From Thoreauomyces humboldtii (lineage: Eukaryota > Chytridiomycota > Chytridiomycetes > Spizellomycetales > Powellomycetaceae), in assembly GCA_027596035.1 (NCBI GenBank), contig JADGJA010000289.1, positions 1 to 25,765 on the forward strand: 25,765 bases of DNA. The letters are read 5' to 3'. Below are positions 9,159 through 20,504 of this stretch, one piece after another. The notes under the pieces were generated by a model that did not search any database, had not been told where the DNA came from, and saw only the letters and a list, made by a program, of their open reading frames with translations. The first letter of the stretch is position 1. The number at the start of each line of letters is the position of its first letter. The position numbers and the translations under genes were made by a program.

Positions 9159-11852
9159 CTATAGATGTACGGTGGGGTCGGCGAGTTCAGGGAGGTTGTA
9201 ATAGAGCTTGAGGGACTCTGGGTTGACGAGGGTTCCACTGACACAAAACGAAATCGGACAAACCATATCAGCATCGTCCCACACTGTCTAAACACCCAAA
9301 GCACATCATCCCCACACGCGCTTACCTCGGGATGAGGGTCTCCCCGGAGATGATCCGCTTGACGGCGACCTCGACCTTCTTCCCGTTGACGGTGTGAGGG
9401 ATGTCGGCGATGGGCATGATGACGGCGGGGACGTGACGGGCAGAGAGACGGTTCCTGATGGCCGTCTTGATCGACTCTACGAGTTCCTTGGTAAACCCTT
9501 GTCCCTCCTTCATCTTGCAGAAAAGGATGACGCGTTCGTCGTCTCCTCGCTTCTGCGCAACGACAAGCGTGTCCTCCATCTGGTCGAACTCGTCGACTGC
9601 AAAAGAGGGGGAAGAACCCTTACATCAGGGACTTTCCTGATAGTTGTGATGTCAAAAGACTGGACCTCGACTTACGGATGTTGTACAGCTCGGCACTTCC
9701 GAAGCGCACGCCGGATGGGTTGAGGGTTCCGTCGCTCCTTCCCAGCATGGTGACGCCTCCGGTGGTCGAGTTGAAGAGCACAAAGTCTCCGTGGTACCAG
9801 ACTCCGGGGAATCGGTCAAAGTACGCACCGTGGTACTTTGCGTTGCCCTCGTCGTTCCAGAAGTAGACGGGCATGACTGGGAATGGCTCTGCAAGTGATC
9901 GTTTTAGAATCGCGAAGAAACTCCCACCTTCCGCGAAAAGAGTCCACCTACTGGTGCAAGTGAGATCGCCAGACTGGTTCATGACGGGCTTGCCCGCGTC
10001 GTCCCAAGCCTCGATGGACATGCCGAGACACCTGCACTGGATCTCTCCACGGTACACGGGTAGAGCGGCGTTGTGACCGGCAAACAGCGAGACAATATCG
10101 GTTCCTCCGGTAATCGAACCGAGGAGGATGTCCTTTTTGATGTGGCGGTAGACGTAATCAAACGATTCGGGCTTCAGAGGGGAACCGGTAGAGTACAGAA
10201 TGCGGAGTTTGGACAGTTTGTGGGTTTTTACTGAAAGACAAATCAGGATCAACCCTCGCCCCGCACACCCTGCTCCCAACGTTCGTGAACACGTACTTGG
10301 GGATACGCGCGCCTCCTGCAAGCTCTGGATGTACTTGGCAGATGTGCCGAAAACGGAAATCTCAAGTTCATCCACCAGATCCCACAATCGGGAAGGCGTG
10401 GGCTTGAAGGGGCTTCCATCGTACGTGACCACCGTCGATCCAGCTGCAAATGGGCATGACGTGTTAGCAAGATTGACAAAAACCCAACAGCACAGGCAGA
10501 CTCACCAACGAGGCCACTGACAAGCCAGTTCCACATCATCCATCCAGTCTGTCAGCACGAGTTAGCATCACTTTGTTCAGGTTCGCAAAAGCATTAAACG
10601 CTCACAGTGGTGTAGTAAAGGTAAACGTCCTTTTCGGTCATATCACCATGGAGGACGTGCTCCTTCACGTGCTGGAGCAAAACCCCCTAAACCAGAAAAC
10701 AAAATGTCAATGACTCCCTCCAGCGCGGGGTAAAACGACCCATGTACATACTCCGGCCGAGTGCACGATGCACTTTGGCTTTCCCGTCGTTCCGGAACTG
10801 AAGAGAATGACGAGAGGGTGCTCGAAAGGCAACTGCTCGAAGGCCAACTCTCGTTTGTCGTCATTGGACAAGAACACGTCGTACGTCTCTCTGCAACCGG
10901 AATCGCGGAGAGTCAATCAAGAGCGCAGAACGTTTTCTTGCGTGGGGTCATCTCCTCCGTTTCCTACCCGTGGGGGATCGACTTTGCGTCAAAGGGCTGA
11001 TGGACGAACGGCAAGATGACGACCTTCTCGAGACAGTCCAATCCACCGACGACCTCGCTCAGCTTCTCGAGATGGTCGTGTGCCCGTCCGTTGTACATGA
11101 CGGCGTTGACCGAGAACAGGATCTTCGGTCGGATCTGGGTGAACCGTTCCAGGACGCCGGTGGTTCCAAAGTCGGGGGAGGTGGATGACCAGATGGCGCC
11201 GATGGACGACACGGCCAGGAAGATAATGATCGTGTCGGGACAGTTCGGAAGGTATCCCGCGATCCGGTCGCCCGACTTGACTCCGACCTTCTTGAGAGCC
11301 GCCGCGCAGGCTCGGACTGACTCGTGGAGTTGGGCGTACGTGACCCGCTGATACACGTCGGCTTCCCCCGCTCCGATCAGAGCGAGATGGTCGTCCTTCC
11401 GGACCATTAGGTTCTCGGCAAAGTTGAGACGAGCTCCCTGGAAGGATACCGATACCACCGTGAGTACGGAGCTTTACTGCCATTGTTCCCGGCCCGAACC
11501 GACGAGTGCAGCCTTACGGGGAACCACTTTGGGATTTTGTCCATGGAAACACCCTGCTCGATGACTCTCGTGTAGTTCACCGAGCTCTTGATCTTGCAAT
11601 ACTCCCACACGCTGGCCCAAAAGTCCTCGAATGATTCCACGGACCATTTCCAAAGACCCTGATAGTTTTCTGAGGCGAGGGAGGTCAGAGATCTAGGTAA
11701 TCCATCCCACATTTCCGCCCGAACGAAGAAGGTCAGGTACCAAGCTTCAGTCCATGCTTCTTTTCCACGAACGCCCTGAACTTCTCCATGTGCGTGTTCT
11801 CCGGGTGAGAAGGCGTCCACAGAAGCTCTGGTTGGTGCATTTCGGAAACCAT
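9159..11852 (-). CDS. Acetoacetyl-CoA synthetase (EC 6.2.1.16), 11 exons
   Basis: The exons I infer are 11852-11741, 11669-11518, 11437-10968, 10890-10752, 10686-10606, 10548-10506, 10443-10297, 10230-9952, 9888-9676, 9596-9326 and 9237-9159. All junctions keep frame, giving 661 residues, close to the usual ~670 for this enzyme. It activates acetoacetate with ATP and CoA, feeding ketone bodies or leucine-derived carbon into cytosolic lipid and sterol synthesis. Seen: the N-terminal W(S)VE/FW acyl-synthetase cap, the nucleotide loop SSGTTGKPK at 276-284, [15 protein letters not shown] and [11 protein letters not shown], the adenylate motif [15 protein letters not shown], and the C-terminal catalytic Lys in NGKKVE (K618). 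These distinguish it from acetyl-CoA synthetase. Ten introns of 57-88 bp make it the most intron-rich gene here. The exon 3 donor (GTAGGA) is weaker than the others. Confidence 0.96.
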
Positions 11853-12435
11853 AGCGAGAGAAGGAGTCGGGGAGTGGGCTGCTAGCATTTCGTTTCGGAA
11901 ACCAAGATGTAAGTCAAAGGTTGTTTTGAAAGAGAGAATCCGGACGCAAGCAGAGGGACTATCATCCTAATACGTATACAGTACCTTTGCGGTGCGGGGA
12001 AGGGAAAACGGGGCAACGGGGCAACGGGGCAAAAAGAAGGCCAAAGGAAAACGTGAACGGTGAACGGGGTGTGGCCCGTGTGGGTGGGAAGAACGGACCA
12101 TCGAAAAGCGTGTGTGACTCATTTCTTCGAGCAACAACAGACAACAGACCACACCGTCAGACGAGGTGGTCGTGTGAGCAGGCAGCGCTGGCGGTGGTCG
12201 GGCGAAGACCTGGCGAACTCCCAAACTGTTCCCGGCGCAGCAAAGACAGGGAACATCATCGTAACGTCAGCCAGGTGAGAAGACAAGAGTTTTGTGCTCG
12301 AAGACATATCTTTCATTCGAAGCAAGCGCCTGATGTACAAGGGGTGGTTGGCGACCGGCATGGTTATGCAAAAGAAGAGGGGGGTGTAAAAGACAAAAAG
12401 TGGAAAGAGTTTTTCGCAGACACGGGACGGAAAGT
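11853..12435. other. Intergenic between AACS start and MET6 stop
   Basis: Both flanking genes run leftward, so this holds the AACS promoter and the MET6 3' untranslated region. Open frames on both strands are not convincing. It contains a short G-rich tandem repeat (12007-12030). Confidence 0.5.
12007..12030 (+). repeat. Three tandem 8-bp units (AACGGGGC)
   Basis: Three perfect units are followed by A-rich sequence. They lie about 150 bp upstream of the AACS start codon and could be a regulatory or simply unstable tract. Confidence 0.8.
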
Positions 12436-14797
12436 CTACTTGGCAGCACGGAAGCTCTCGGCGACACGGCACATGTTGTCGAGGGCCTTCTCCGTCTCTG
12501 GCCACCCACGGGTCTTGAGTCCGCAGTCGGGGTTGACCCAGACGAGGTCCTTCTTGAGGTACTTGAGCATCTCCTGGAGTCGCTCCCTCATCTCGTCCTG
12601 GGATGGGACGCGGGGGGAGTGGATGTCGTAGAGTCCGGGTCCGATGCCGTTGGTGTATCCGTACTGCTCGAAGGCATGGAGGAGCTTCAGGTCCGACTTT
12701 GAGTTCTCGATGGTGATGGCGTCGGCGTCGAGAGCCTGGATGGTCGAAAAGATGTCGTTGAAGTCAGAGTAGCACATGTGGGTGTGGATCTGGGTCGTGT
12801 CCTCGACGCCGGTGGAGGAGAGGAGGAAGGCACGGGCGGCCCACTTCAGGTAGGCCTCCCAGTCCGAGTGACGGAGGGGCAGACCCTCGCGGATCGCTGG
12901 CTCGTCGATCTGGATGGCTGGGATGCCGGCAGCCTCGAGGTCCTGGACTTCCTTGCGGATGGCGAGGGCGAGCTGGAAGGCGGTGTCGGAGCGGGGCTGG
13001 TCGTCACGGACAAAGGACCACTGGAGCATGGTGACGGGTCCGGTGAGCATACCCTTCATGGGCTTAGTGGTCTGCTTCTGGGCGTAGGTGGACCAGAAGA
13101 CGGTCATGGGCTCAGGACGCGAGACGTCACCGTAGATGATTGGAGGCTTGACGCATCGAGATCCGTAGGACTGCACCCATCCGTTCTGGGAGAAAACGTA
13201 TCCCTTGAGGTTCTCGCCAAAGTACTCGACCATGTCGTTACGCTCGAACTCGCCGTGGACGAGCATGTCGAGTCCGACCTTTTCTTGGAAGCGGATGCAC
13301 TTGTCGGTCTCTGCCTTGATGAAGGTCTCGTACTCCGCCTGTGTCCACTCTCCCTTCTTCAGCTTCTGACGAGCGACACGGACCTCCTTCGTTTGGGGAA
13401 AGGAGCCGACGGTGGTGGTGGGGAAGGATGGAAGGTTGAGCTTGGTCTTCTGGGCAGCGGCTCGGACAGCGAAGGCAGACTTGCGCTTGAACATGTTCTC
13501 GGTGACAGCCTTCATCTCGGCCTGAACATCCTTGTTGTGGATGAGGGGAGATGTGCGACGAGCGTTCATGCTGGCGCGGTTGGCAGTGAGGGCCTCCTTG
13601 ACGGCATCCTCTCCCTGGTTGATGGCCTTGGCGATGACAACGAGCTCGTCGAGCTTCTGGACGGAGAAGGACAGCCAGTCGAGGATCTGCTTGTCCATCT
13701 TGACCTCGGCCTCGAGGGAGTGAGGAGTGTGGAGCATGGAGCACGAGGGAGCAACGAGGACGTTGTCAGAGCCGAGGACATCAGATGCCTTCTTGACGAT
13801 CTTGATGGCAGCGTCGAGGTCAGCCTTCCAGATGTTACGGCCGTTGATGACACCGAGGGAGAGGACCAGCTTCTTGTCCTTGGCGACCTTGACGACGGCG
13901 TCCAGCTCTTCGGGGGCGCGGGCGAGGTCGATGTGAAGACCGCTGACGGGGAGGTTGGCGACGATGTCGAGGTTGTCACCGAGACGTCCAAAGTAGTTGG
14001 CGACGAGGATCTTGACACCGGAGACGGCGGAAAGCTTGGCGTACGCCTTGCGGTACTGCTCCTTGGCCTCGGCGGGAAGGTCGAAGGTGAGGACGGGCTC
14101 GTCGAGCTGGACCCATTCGGCGCCAGCGGAGACGAGCTCGCGGAGAAGCTCCTCGTAGACGGGGAGAAGCTTGTCGAGGAGGGAAATGGGCTCGAAGTTC
14201 TGGCCCTTGGCGGCCTTTCCGAGACGCAGGAACGAGACTGGGCCGATGAGGACGGGACGGGTCTTGATGCCGGCGGCCTTGGCCTCCAAGAACTCATCGA
14301 TGGGCTTGCGGGATCGCAGGGAGAACTCCTGGTTGGAGGTGAACTCGGGGACGATGAAGTGGTCTATCGGAAGGGAGCAAGCCATGTGAGCATGGCAAAT
14401 AGCACGAAGGGAGAACAGGAAGGGATCACGTACAGTTGGTGTCGAACCACTTCTTCATCTCCATGGCGGGGACATCGATGCCCTCCTTCTGGAGGCCGCG
14501 ACCCATGGCAAAGTAGGCCTCGAGGGGGAACTGGAGACCCTGGTACTTTTGTGGGATGACGTTGAAGATGTGGAGGTGGTCGAGGACCTGGTCGTAGAAC
14601 GAGAAGTCGTTGGCGGGGATGTGGCCGTCTTGGACGCCGGCGTTCTTCTGGATGTTCCAGTGCTCGGTGCGGATAGTCTTTGCTCCGCTCAGGAGGGCCT
14701 TCTCGTCGACCTTGCCGGACCAGTAGTTTTCGACGAGCTTCTTGAGCTCACGGTTGCCGCCCATGCGGGGGAAGCCAAGGTTGGTGGCGAAGACCAT
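12436..14797 (-). CDS. MET6: Cobalamin-independent methionine synthase
   Basis: Exons 14797-14434 and 14363-12436 join in phase 1 across a 70-bp GTACGT..GATAG intron within the codon for Tyr in the conserved WFDTNYHF segment. The product is 763 residues, standard for MetE/Met6. It transfers a methyl group from 5-methyltetrahydrofolate-polyglutamate to homocysteine in the cytosol. The N-terminus FATNLGFPRMGGNRELKK is canonical. Zinc/homocysteine ligands are visible as H650 and C652 (HTHMC), E674 (TIEN) and C735 (NPDCGLKTRGWPE). Their spacings of 2, 22 and 61 residues equal those of E. coli MetE H641, C643, E665 and C726. Codon use is strongly C/G-ending, so the antisense frame stays open for 593 codons; that frame is not a gene. 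It is divergent from GET4. Confidence 0.98.
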
Positions 14798-15615
14798 GGT
14801 GTTGGTTGTGCCGGAGAGATGGGTGTATGTGGGGCGTGCGTGGGAGGGATGCGTCTGGAAACGCGAGGGGCAGATGAAGCGAAAGTTAGCGGGTGAGGTC
14901 CAAGATGTAAGCCATCTTGGGAAGCTGGCGTACGAGAGTGAGGCCGTCCCCAACATCGCATCACGGAGGAGTGAGGGAAGAAGGGGTGCGAGTCCAAGGG
15001 GACAGGCCTCCGAGGGGATCGATGGTTGCCGCCCTTACCTATTGCGGGGGAACGAACGGACGATCTGTACTGCAAGGACGGGAGAGCGCGACGGACGGTG
15101 GCCAGTCAGTCCCTTTTGACCTTGTCGCATAACAGTCATCCTCTGGGGATCCACCGGTAATGCTGTGTCTGCATGGTGCTGGGGTTGAGAGGAGAACGGT
15201 TCCCCACTGCCCAAAAGCGCAAGGGCAAAGGGTTTCCCCACCCATGGGGGGAGAGTACCGGTAGGCGATGGATGCCATGCACACGAAAGGAATGTGACAA
15301 CGTTTTGGGGTTCTCGCGTCTTGTTGGGGTGCAGTCCGATGTCTCCGGACATCCTGCTCACAACCTTGTCTCTGGTACCAGCATACCGGTACCCCTCTCC
15401 GAAAAGCAACCCCGCGTCAACCCCGGTGGTAGCCCTAATCCACTTGCCTGTCACACCTTTCCCGTGATTTAGGGTTTGCCACAAAGTCAACCACACAGCC
15501 ACCTGATCTCAGCCATGGCCAGCAGCAAGCATGACTCGACCTAAAAAGCCTGCCTTGTTCGCACGTTCACCGCACACACACATCCCGACGCCACGGTTCG
15601 AGCAAGTAAATCATC
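14798..15615. promoter_or_regulatory. Divergent MET6/GET4 promoter region
   Basis: These 818 bp lie between two divergent start codons. They contain the putative MET6 leader intron and a GC-rich hairpin-forming patch at about 15197-15251. I found no CACGTG (Cbf1/Met4-type) site by eye. Peptides of the open frames do not look like real proteins. Confidence 0.55.
14855..15038 (-). other. MET6: Putative intron in the MET6 5' untranslated region
   Basis: Upstream of the MET6 ATG on the same strand there is a donor AG|GTAAGG (at 15038), a textbook CTAAC branch point (about 14889-14893), a pyrimidine-rich stretch, and acceptor TTTCCAG ending at 14855. The interval is 184 bp, longer than the coding introns, and ends 57 bp before the start codon. 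It is inferred from splice signals only. Confidence 0.5.
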
Positions 15616-17001
15616 ATGGCAACCACAGGCACAGGAGGAGGAGGCGGAGTGGCAAAGGTCCTCGACAAGCTGGCTGCTTCCGTTCAAGGTAGATCTCTTA
15701 CGTGACAGTCTTTGCGTTGTCAGCGGACAGGACCCCATGGGATGGGCGGTCCGTCAGCGTCACCTTGTGCCTAAGTCTTGAAACCCCTTGAGGACAGATG
15801 GAAACTACTACGAGGCACATCAGATGTACCATTCCGTATGCCAGAGGTAAGGCATCGGATCCATGGTCCCCCCGGACGTCGGGGTTCCAAGACTTCAGGT
15901 CAGCTGACATCAGAACCTCCTTGGTCCTTGCTACAGATACCTCAAACAGAAGAAATACGCCTCGGCCCTCGAGCTCCTGCACCAAGGCTCCAAGAACATG
16001 CTGCAATACAACCAGATCGGGTCCGCGGCAGACCTCGCACAACGGATGCTGGACTTGTACGAATCCGAATCCCTGCCGGTGGACGCCACGAACCGGTCCC
16101 GTCTCCTCGACGTCTTCCAGAGCTTCCCGCTCCGGACCGAGCAGTGCGACAACTACGTCCGCGCGTGCATCAAGTGGTCCGGGAAGCACGGGAACTGTCC
16201 GACGGGCGACCAGGCGATGCATCATGCGATCGGGTCGAGGTACTACAAGGAGAGGCAGTACTACGACGCGGAATACCACTTTGCGTACGGGACGTTGGAC
16301 AGTGCGAGAGCGTGGGCGCATATGGCTTGGGAGTGGTCAGGGGAAGGGTATTTCCCTGATAGAGGTTACTTCCTGGCTCGTATCGTCCTACCGTAAGTTT
16401 CCCCCACCTCCCATCTCCTCACCTCGCGTCATGATCTTTCCCCTGTCACTCATCCATCCCCTTACCTCCCTCCCTCCGATCGCACAGATACCTAGCCCTC
16501 AAGAAACTATCCCACGCGACCGCGTCGTTCGACACGTTCGTCAACGACCTCTCGCAAAACGACCCATCCCTCCGCGGCACCACCCTCCCCTTCTCGTCCG
16601 CCGACGGATCCCCGTCCCCCGATCTAGCGTTCTACGCGTCATCCCTCATCAACCTCTGTCAGCTCCTCCTGGTCGTCGTGCAGAGGGACGCGACCACCCA
16701 GTTCTCGACCCTCAAGAGCCACTACAGGGACGTGTACGCCTTCGACGGGTACCTGAACGAGATGATGGACAGGATTGCCGTCGTGTGGTTCGACCTGGGG
16801 CCGAAGAAGATGATGAACCCTCTTGAGGTATGGAATTTGATCCGGAGGCTTTCTTCAAAGCCGTTCAAGAGGCACGGTTAGGGTTTTCTTACTGAGATTA
16901 TATTCTTTCCTCGTTTTTAGGACATCATGAAGTCGTTGTTCGCAGGAGCCCCTTCGGCGCCTGCACCCCGTCAGCAGGCCCAGATCCTCGAGATGGATTG
17001 A
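15616..17001 (+). CDS. GET4: Get4/TRC35 homologue, tail-anchored protein targeting
   Basis: Exons 15616-15688, 15798-15846, 15937-16392, 16488-16827 and 16921-17001 join in frame across introns of 109, 90, 95 and 93 bp, giving 332 residues. The protein is an all-helical TPR-like solenoid. The N-terminus has the family signature DGNYYEAHQMYHSVCQRYLK, followed by KKYASALELLHQGS, GSAADLAQRMLDLYE and an acidic/aromatic repeat AEYHFAYGTLDSA. Get4 pairs with Get5, receives tail-anchored clients from Sgt2 and docks onto the ATPase Get3 in the cytosol. The last exon encodes a short tail ending QILEMD. The gene is convergent with the bZIP gene. The very short second exon (49 bp) would be easy to lose in prediction. 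Confidence 0.95.
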
Positions 17002-17439
17002 ACGAATCTCCCGTCCTGTCACCGTTTTTTTTTTCAAACCCACTGCAACGGAAGCGGGAGGACGACTGGGATCGTCGTAGTCGTAGTAGTGTTACAGTAT
17101 GTAGTGATGAATTTTGTGAATATTCCTGACGCATACGTACAGGAAAGAAGACGCTTTTGTTTCATTCTTGCTAACGGCAAGTGTATGGAGTTTACATGTA
17201 AGAAAGAAAAAAAAAAGGAGGGGAGAAAGAGAAAAGACCCCGGTGAAAATGTGATGGGAAAGCAAAAGAGCAAAAGAGAGTGTCTATGGGGTTGGAGGGG
17301 GGAATGGCAAAGATACACGCCCGGGACGGCCAAAGTGGCCAGGAGGCAGGCTGAAGGCCACAAGACCAAGGGCCTAAGGAGGATATGGCGACAGAGGGCG
17401 GGGCCAGTAGCGATCCCCTTTTGAAGAAAAGGAGAAGGA
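17002..17439. other. Convergent intergenic region, GET4 / bZIP
   Basis: This holds the 3' ends of both genes. It includes a T9 run just after the GET4 stop (about 17026) and an A-rich tract near 17205-17216. Open frames here are low-complexity and unsupported. Confidence 0.55.
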
Positions 17440-19267
17440 TCAGTATATTCGCTGCGGAGCCGGGAACACGGCTTCTATCGCCTGAAGATTGAGGCCGTTC
17501 TGCTTGGCAACAGGACCTGGAGGGCATGACACGAAAATGTGAGCGTGAGCCTGCATGGATGGATGCAGAAGCAGATGAGATGCTCGAGAGGTCACTTACA
17601 GTCCCTATGCGCGAGCAGCAGAGTCTTGAGGTTGTGGATCTCCTCCCGAAGCTCGGTGGCTTGAGCTTGCAACGTCTCGTTGTCCCCCGTAAGGACGTCG
17701 ACTTTTCGTTGCAGACTCTGCAGCCACTGCTTCTTTTTTTGCCGACACTTGAGGGCCGCTGTAGAAAGAAGAATCAAAAAACAAACTCGTTGAACCACTG
17801 CGCCTCTGGGAAAAAGGAGAAATAGTAAAGACGAAACATACCTTGCCGATTCCGTTCGAGGAACGTTTTCCGCTTCTCCTCCGAATCCATCTCGTCCTCG
17901 TTCTCCTCGACTCCCTCGGCGCTCTCGCTCCGCTTGGAAGCAGCGGCCGCCTTCTTCTGCGCCGCTTTGCTCTCGGCGGACGTCGACTTCTCAGCCGGCG
18001 TTTTTCGCTTGCCCTTCGGCGCCGTTGGAGTGGAGGTGGACGGACTGTCGTCGGTCGGTGCGGGTCGCTTCTTGCTGCTGGAGGATCGACCCTTCGAAGC
18101 CGGGGGTGCGGGAGGCTGGGGAGTTTCGGTTTTGGGATCTTGCCAGCTAGCACTGCTACCGGTGCCGTTGACGCTGCCGAGCTGCTGCTGCTGCTGCTGT
18201 TCCTGGAACGACGGTCGTTGGTCTCGCAACGCGCTGTCCCGATCTCTCCTCATGTCCAACAGTGCCGCAGCCGCAGCTTGTGGCGAGTGGGGAGGGAAAG
18301 CGGCCGCACCGGCCACCATAGGATCCAGCCCGCTCGCCAGGCCGTTGACGTAGAGATGACGCTGAGGGTGGTTCTCGTACATGTTCGGATTGACCGTCTG
18401 GATCGGCGTCTCGGGACGATCTAGGGAGTACGGTGGCATGGACGACATGCCGCTGTGCTGGTGCTGGTGGATCGGGTCCGGATCTGGCGCGTACCCCGAG
18501 AGACTGTTCCCCGCCCGTGGATACGTGTATGCCATCCCGAGCGCACCCTCCGGGTTGGAGTTCAATCGATGCGCGTCGGATGCCACCGAAGTCGCATGTG
18601 GCCCTGCCACGTCTGCGGAGAGGGTGCGATGGTTGGACGCCATCGTATTGCCGTCCGGGAAATTGACGTTGGTCGCGTTTGTCGAGATGGGAAGACCGAG
18701 GGAGGCCAGCGTCGCACTGAGCGGAGTCAGCATGCCCAGGCCTCCCAGGCCGGGTGTGAATCCCGTCTTGAACACGAACTCGTCCAGCCCCGAACGAGAT
18801 GGTGGGACGAGGGGCGGCAAGATTGGATTTGGGGAGGAAGCGAATCCCAACGTCTGACCGGTGCTCTGAAGTTGGGAAGAAGACGATCCTGATGGTCCTC
18901 CTCCCTGTGCCGGTGCAGAAAAGCTGAACTCGAAAGGGTTCGGTTCGAGATCGAGCTTTCCACTCTTTTGTTGGAGGAAGCGGTTGGGTGTCTGCTCGAT
19001 GGTCGGCAGCGGAGATGGCGACAGGCCGGGCGGAAAGTCGAGCAGGGAGTACCGAGCGTTCTGGAGGAAGCTAGAGGAGGGAAGCGAGTCCGCCTGTCGC
19101 GGCGCGGACGACAATGGCGGAGGATGGGCGTGACCATCGCTGGAGGTCGTCCGCGGCCAGCCTTTCCCGTGGTCCTGCGAGCCCGCCGAGGAAGACGGAG
19201 AAGCACTGCTCTCCTGCTTATTAGAATGCGTACCCGCCGAGTCGGGCCCGTGCGTGACTGTAGCCAT
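17440..19267 (-). CDS. ATF/CREB-type bZIP transcription factor (Atf1-like)
   Basis: Exons 19267-17842, 17758-17600 and 17516-17440 join in phase 1 at both 83-bp introns, giving 553 residues. The C-terminal bZIP has basic region LERNRQAALKCRQKKKQW with N473-x7-R481, then a heptad helix (LQSLQRKVDVLTGDNETLQ) and the ATF-family tail AHRDCPVAKQNG. Near the N-terminus (108-113) is EPNPFE, the core of the Aft1 HRA region, next to possible Ser/Thr-Pro MAP-kinase sites (for example SPSPLPTIEQTP at 83-94). This fits a Hog1/Sty1-controlled stress factor. The middle is disordered, with a Q7 run and a Lys/Ser/Pro-rich acidic linker before the bZIP. The second intron splits the basic region between RQ and AALKC. 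The frame remains open 86 codons upstream, so an earlier start at 19525 is not excluded. Confidence 0.93.
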
Positions 19268-20009
19268 TTTTCGGACTAGCAGAGGCAAAGAGGTATGAGC
19301 ATCCTTCCCTGTTCTGATGGCCCCCCGACCTGACGAACCCACTTTGTCAACCGTGTGCAACGCCCAGAACTGCTCTCTGGCCGGGGACTTGACCGAGGGT
19401 CCGCGGGGAGGGAAGGCGGGCTTTTCCAAGACGGCGCAGCTGGCGAGCGGAAGACTGAGGCGGGACTCAGGAAGGGAAGGCGGGGGTACGACGGAAGGGC
19501 GAGGACGGTGACCGGCGACGAGCAAGTACTGCTGACTGTTCCTCGCAAAGGGTTAGCAGCGAGAGAGTGCCGAATGGGGGAATGGACGAGTGAAACTGGA
19601 AATGGGCAAGTGGCAAGGAGACTATGCGTGCGTGCGTGTGTCTCTCTCTTCCCCTCCTTCCTTTCCCCTCGCCAAAAGAAACAAAGATAATACGTCATCC
19701 CGTCATCCACCCATTTCCGACAGCAAGAGGTGTTGTCCCGTGCTACTTCTACTACGGTGCTCCATCCCTGTGATCCTATGATAGGATCGAGGAATCGTAT
19801 ACCATTCTATTAACTTTAAGGTATAGGTTCTGTACTGGACTGTACAGTCAAGCGTAGAAAGTGAGCGGACTCTCACAAGAAGTTGTGCCTTTGAGCCTTT
19901 CGGGAGGCTCGTCCGAGCCACATACAACGGCTTCGGTGCAGCTGGGAGCTGAGCAGCGACGCCGGCGGCTCCCTTCAACAGTCCGACCGCAACCTCCGTG
20001 ATGTTTTCC
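19268..20009. other. Upstream of bZIP gene and 3' flank of duplicated gene copy A
   Basis: It begins with the bZIP leader/promoter, about 440 bp and pyrimidine-rich on the coding strand near 19630-19670. After about 19700 the minus strand has an open frame continuous with copy A (a possible Ala/Pro/Leu-rich C-terminus down to about 19850). No separate gene is supported. Confidence 0.4.
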
Positions 20010-20140
20010 AAGGGTCCCGCTGCCCCTTTCCCGAAGGCTACCAGTTTCTCCGTCGGCGCGTTGAAACCAAAGACGGACGCGAACCCAGCGAAAACCATCC
20101 ATCTAGAATATAAGGGATAAAGCTGAGTCGATGCCGCAAA
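20010..20140 (-). repeat. Direct repeat block 1 (pairs with 20979-21109)
   Basis: The 131-bp blocks are collinear without gaps at an offset of 969, with scattered substitutions. They cover the FASV(F/V)GFNAPTE coding segment and the intron acceptor side. Confidence 0.85.
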
Positions 20141-20287
20141 GAGGAGGAGGATGGCGAGGACGACGGCGAGGATGCGGATGGTGAGGAGGGCATTATGCGA
20201 GAAGGCATGGTATAGGAGATCACAGGGGGACGATACGCGCGGATGGCCACGGTAAGACCCACGGCAGGCCGGGACCAGCATATGAAC

Positions 20288-20504
20288 ATCTTGCTGTCGG
20301 CATCTTCGGTGAGGGGCACGCTTGTCGTCAGACCAAGGTCGCTACCCGCCCAGACCGGTAGAGCATCGTCCCGATGACGAGCTGCACGTCCACCAGTGCC
20401 AGGTGCAACACTGACCCCCGTGGGAGCGTGCAGGGCATCCTCCGTGCGCGCCCAGATGTGTGCACGGAAACCCCCGCGCTCCGCCGGCCCTCGCAACGGG
20501 TCCG
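20288..20504 (-). repeat. Direct repeat block 3 (pairs with 21498-21715)
   Basis: 217 bp against 218 bp, offset about 1210. The length differences include one base at each of two G-runs and a 3-bp indel. A short 54-bp block 2 (20234-20287 with 21176-21229) lies between blocks 1 and 3. Confidence 0.85.

Noticed and set aside
12778..14559. 593-codon open frame on the plus strand
   Set aside because: It is exactly antisense to MET6, rich in G/E/V/L/D as expected from the complement of C/G-ending codons, and crosses the MET6 intron without domain features.
20140..20245. Leu/Ile-rich transmembrane-like segment in copy A (LLTIRILAVVLAILLLF)
   Set aside because: It falls in the pyrimidine-rich end of the probable intron, is absent from copy B, and such tracts read as hydrophobic codons by composition.
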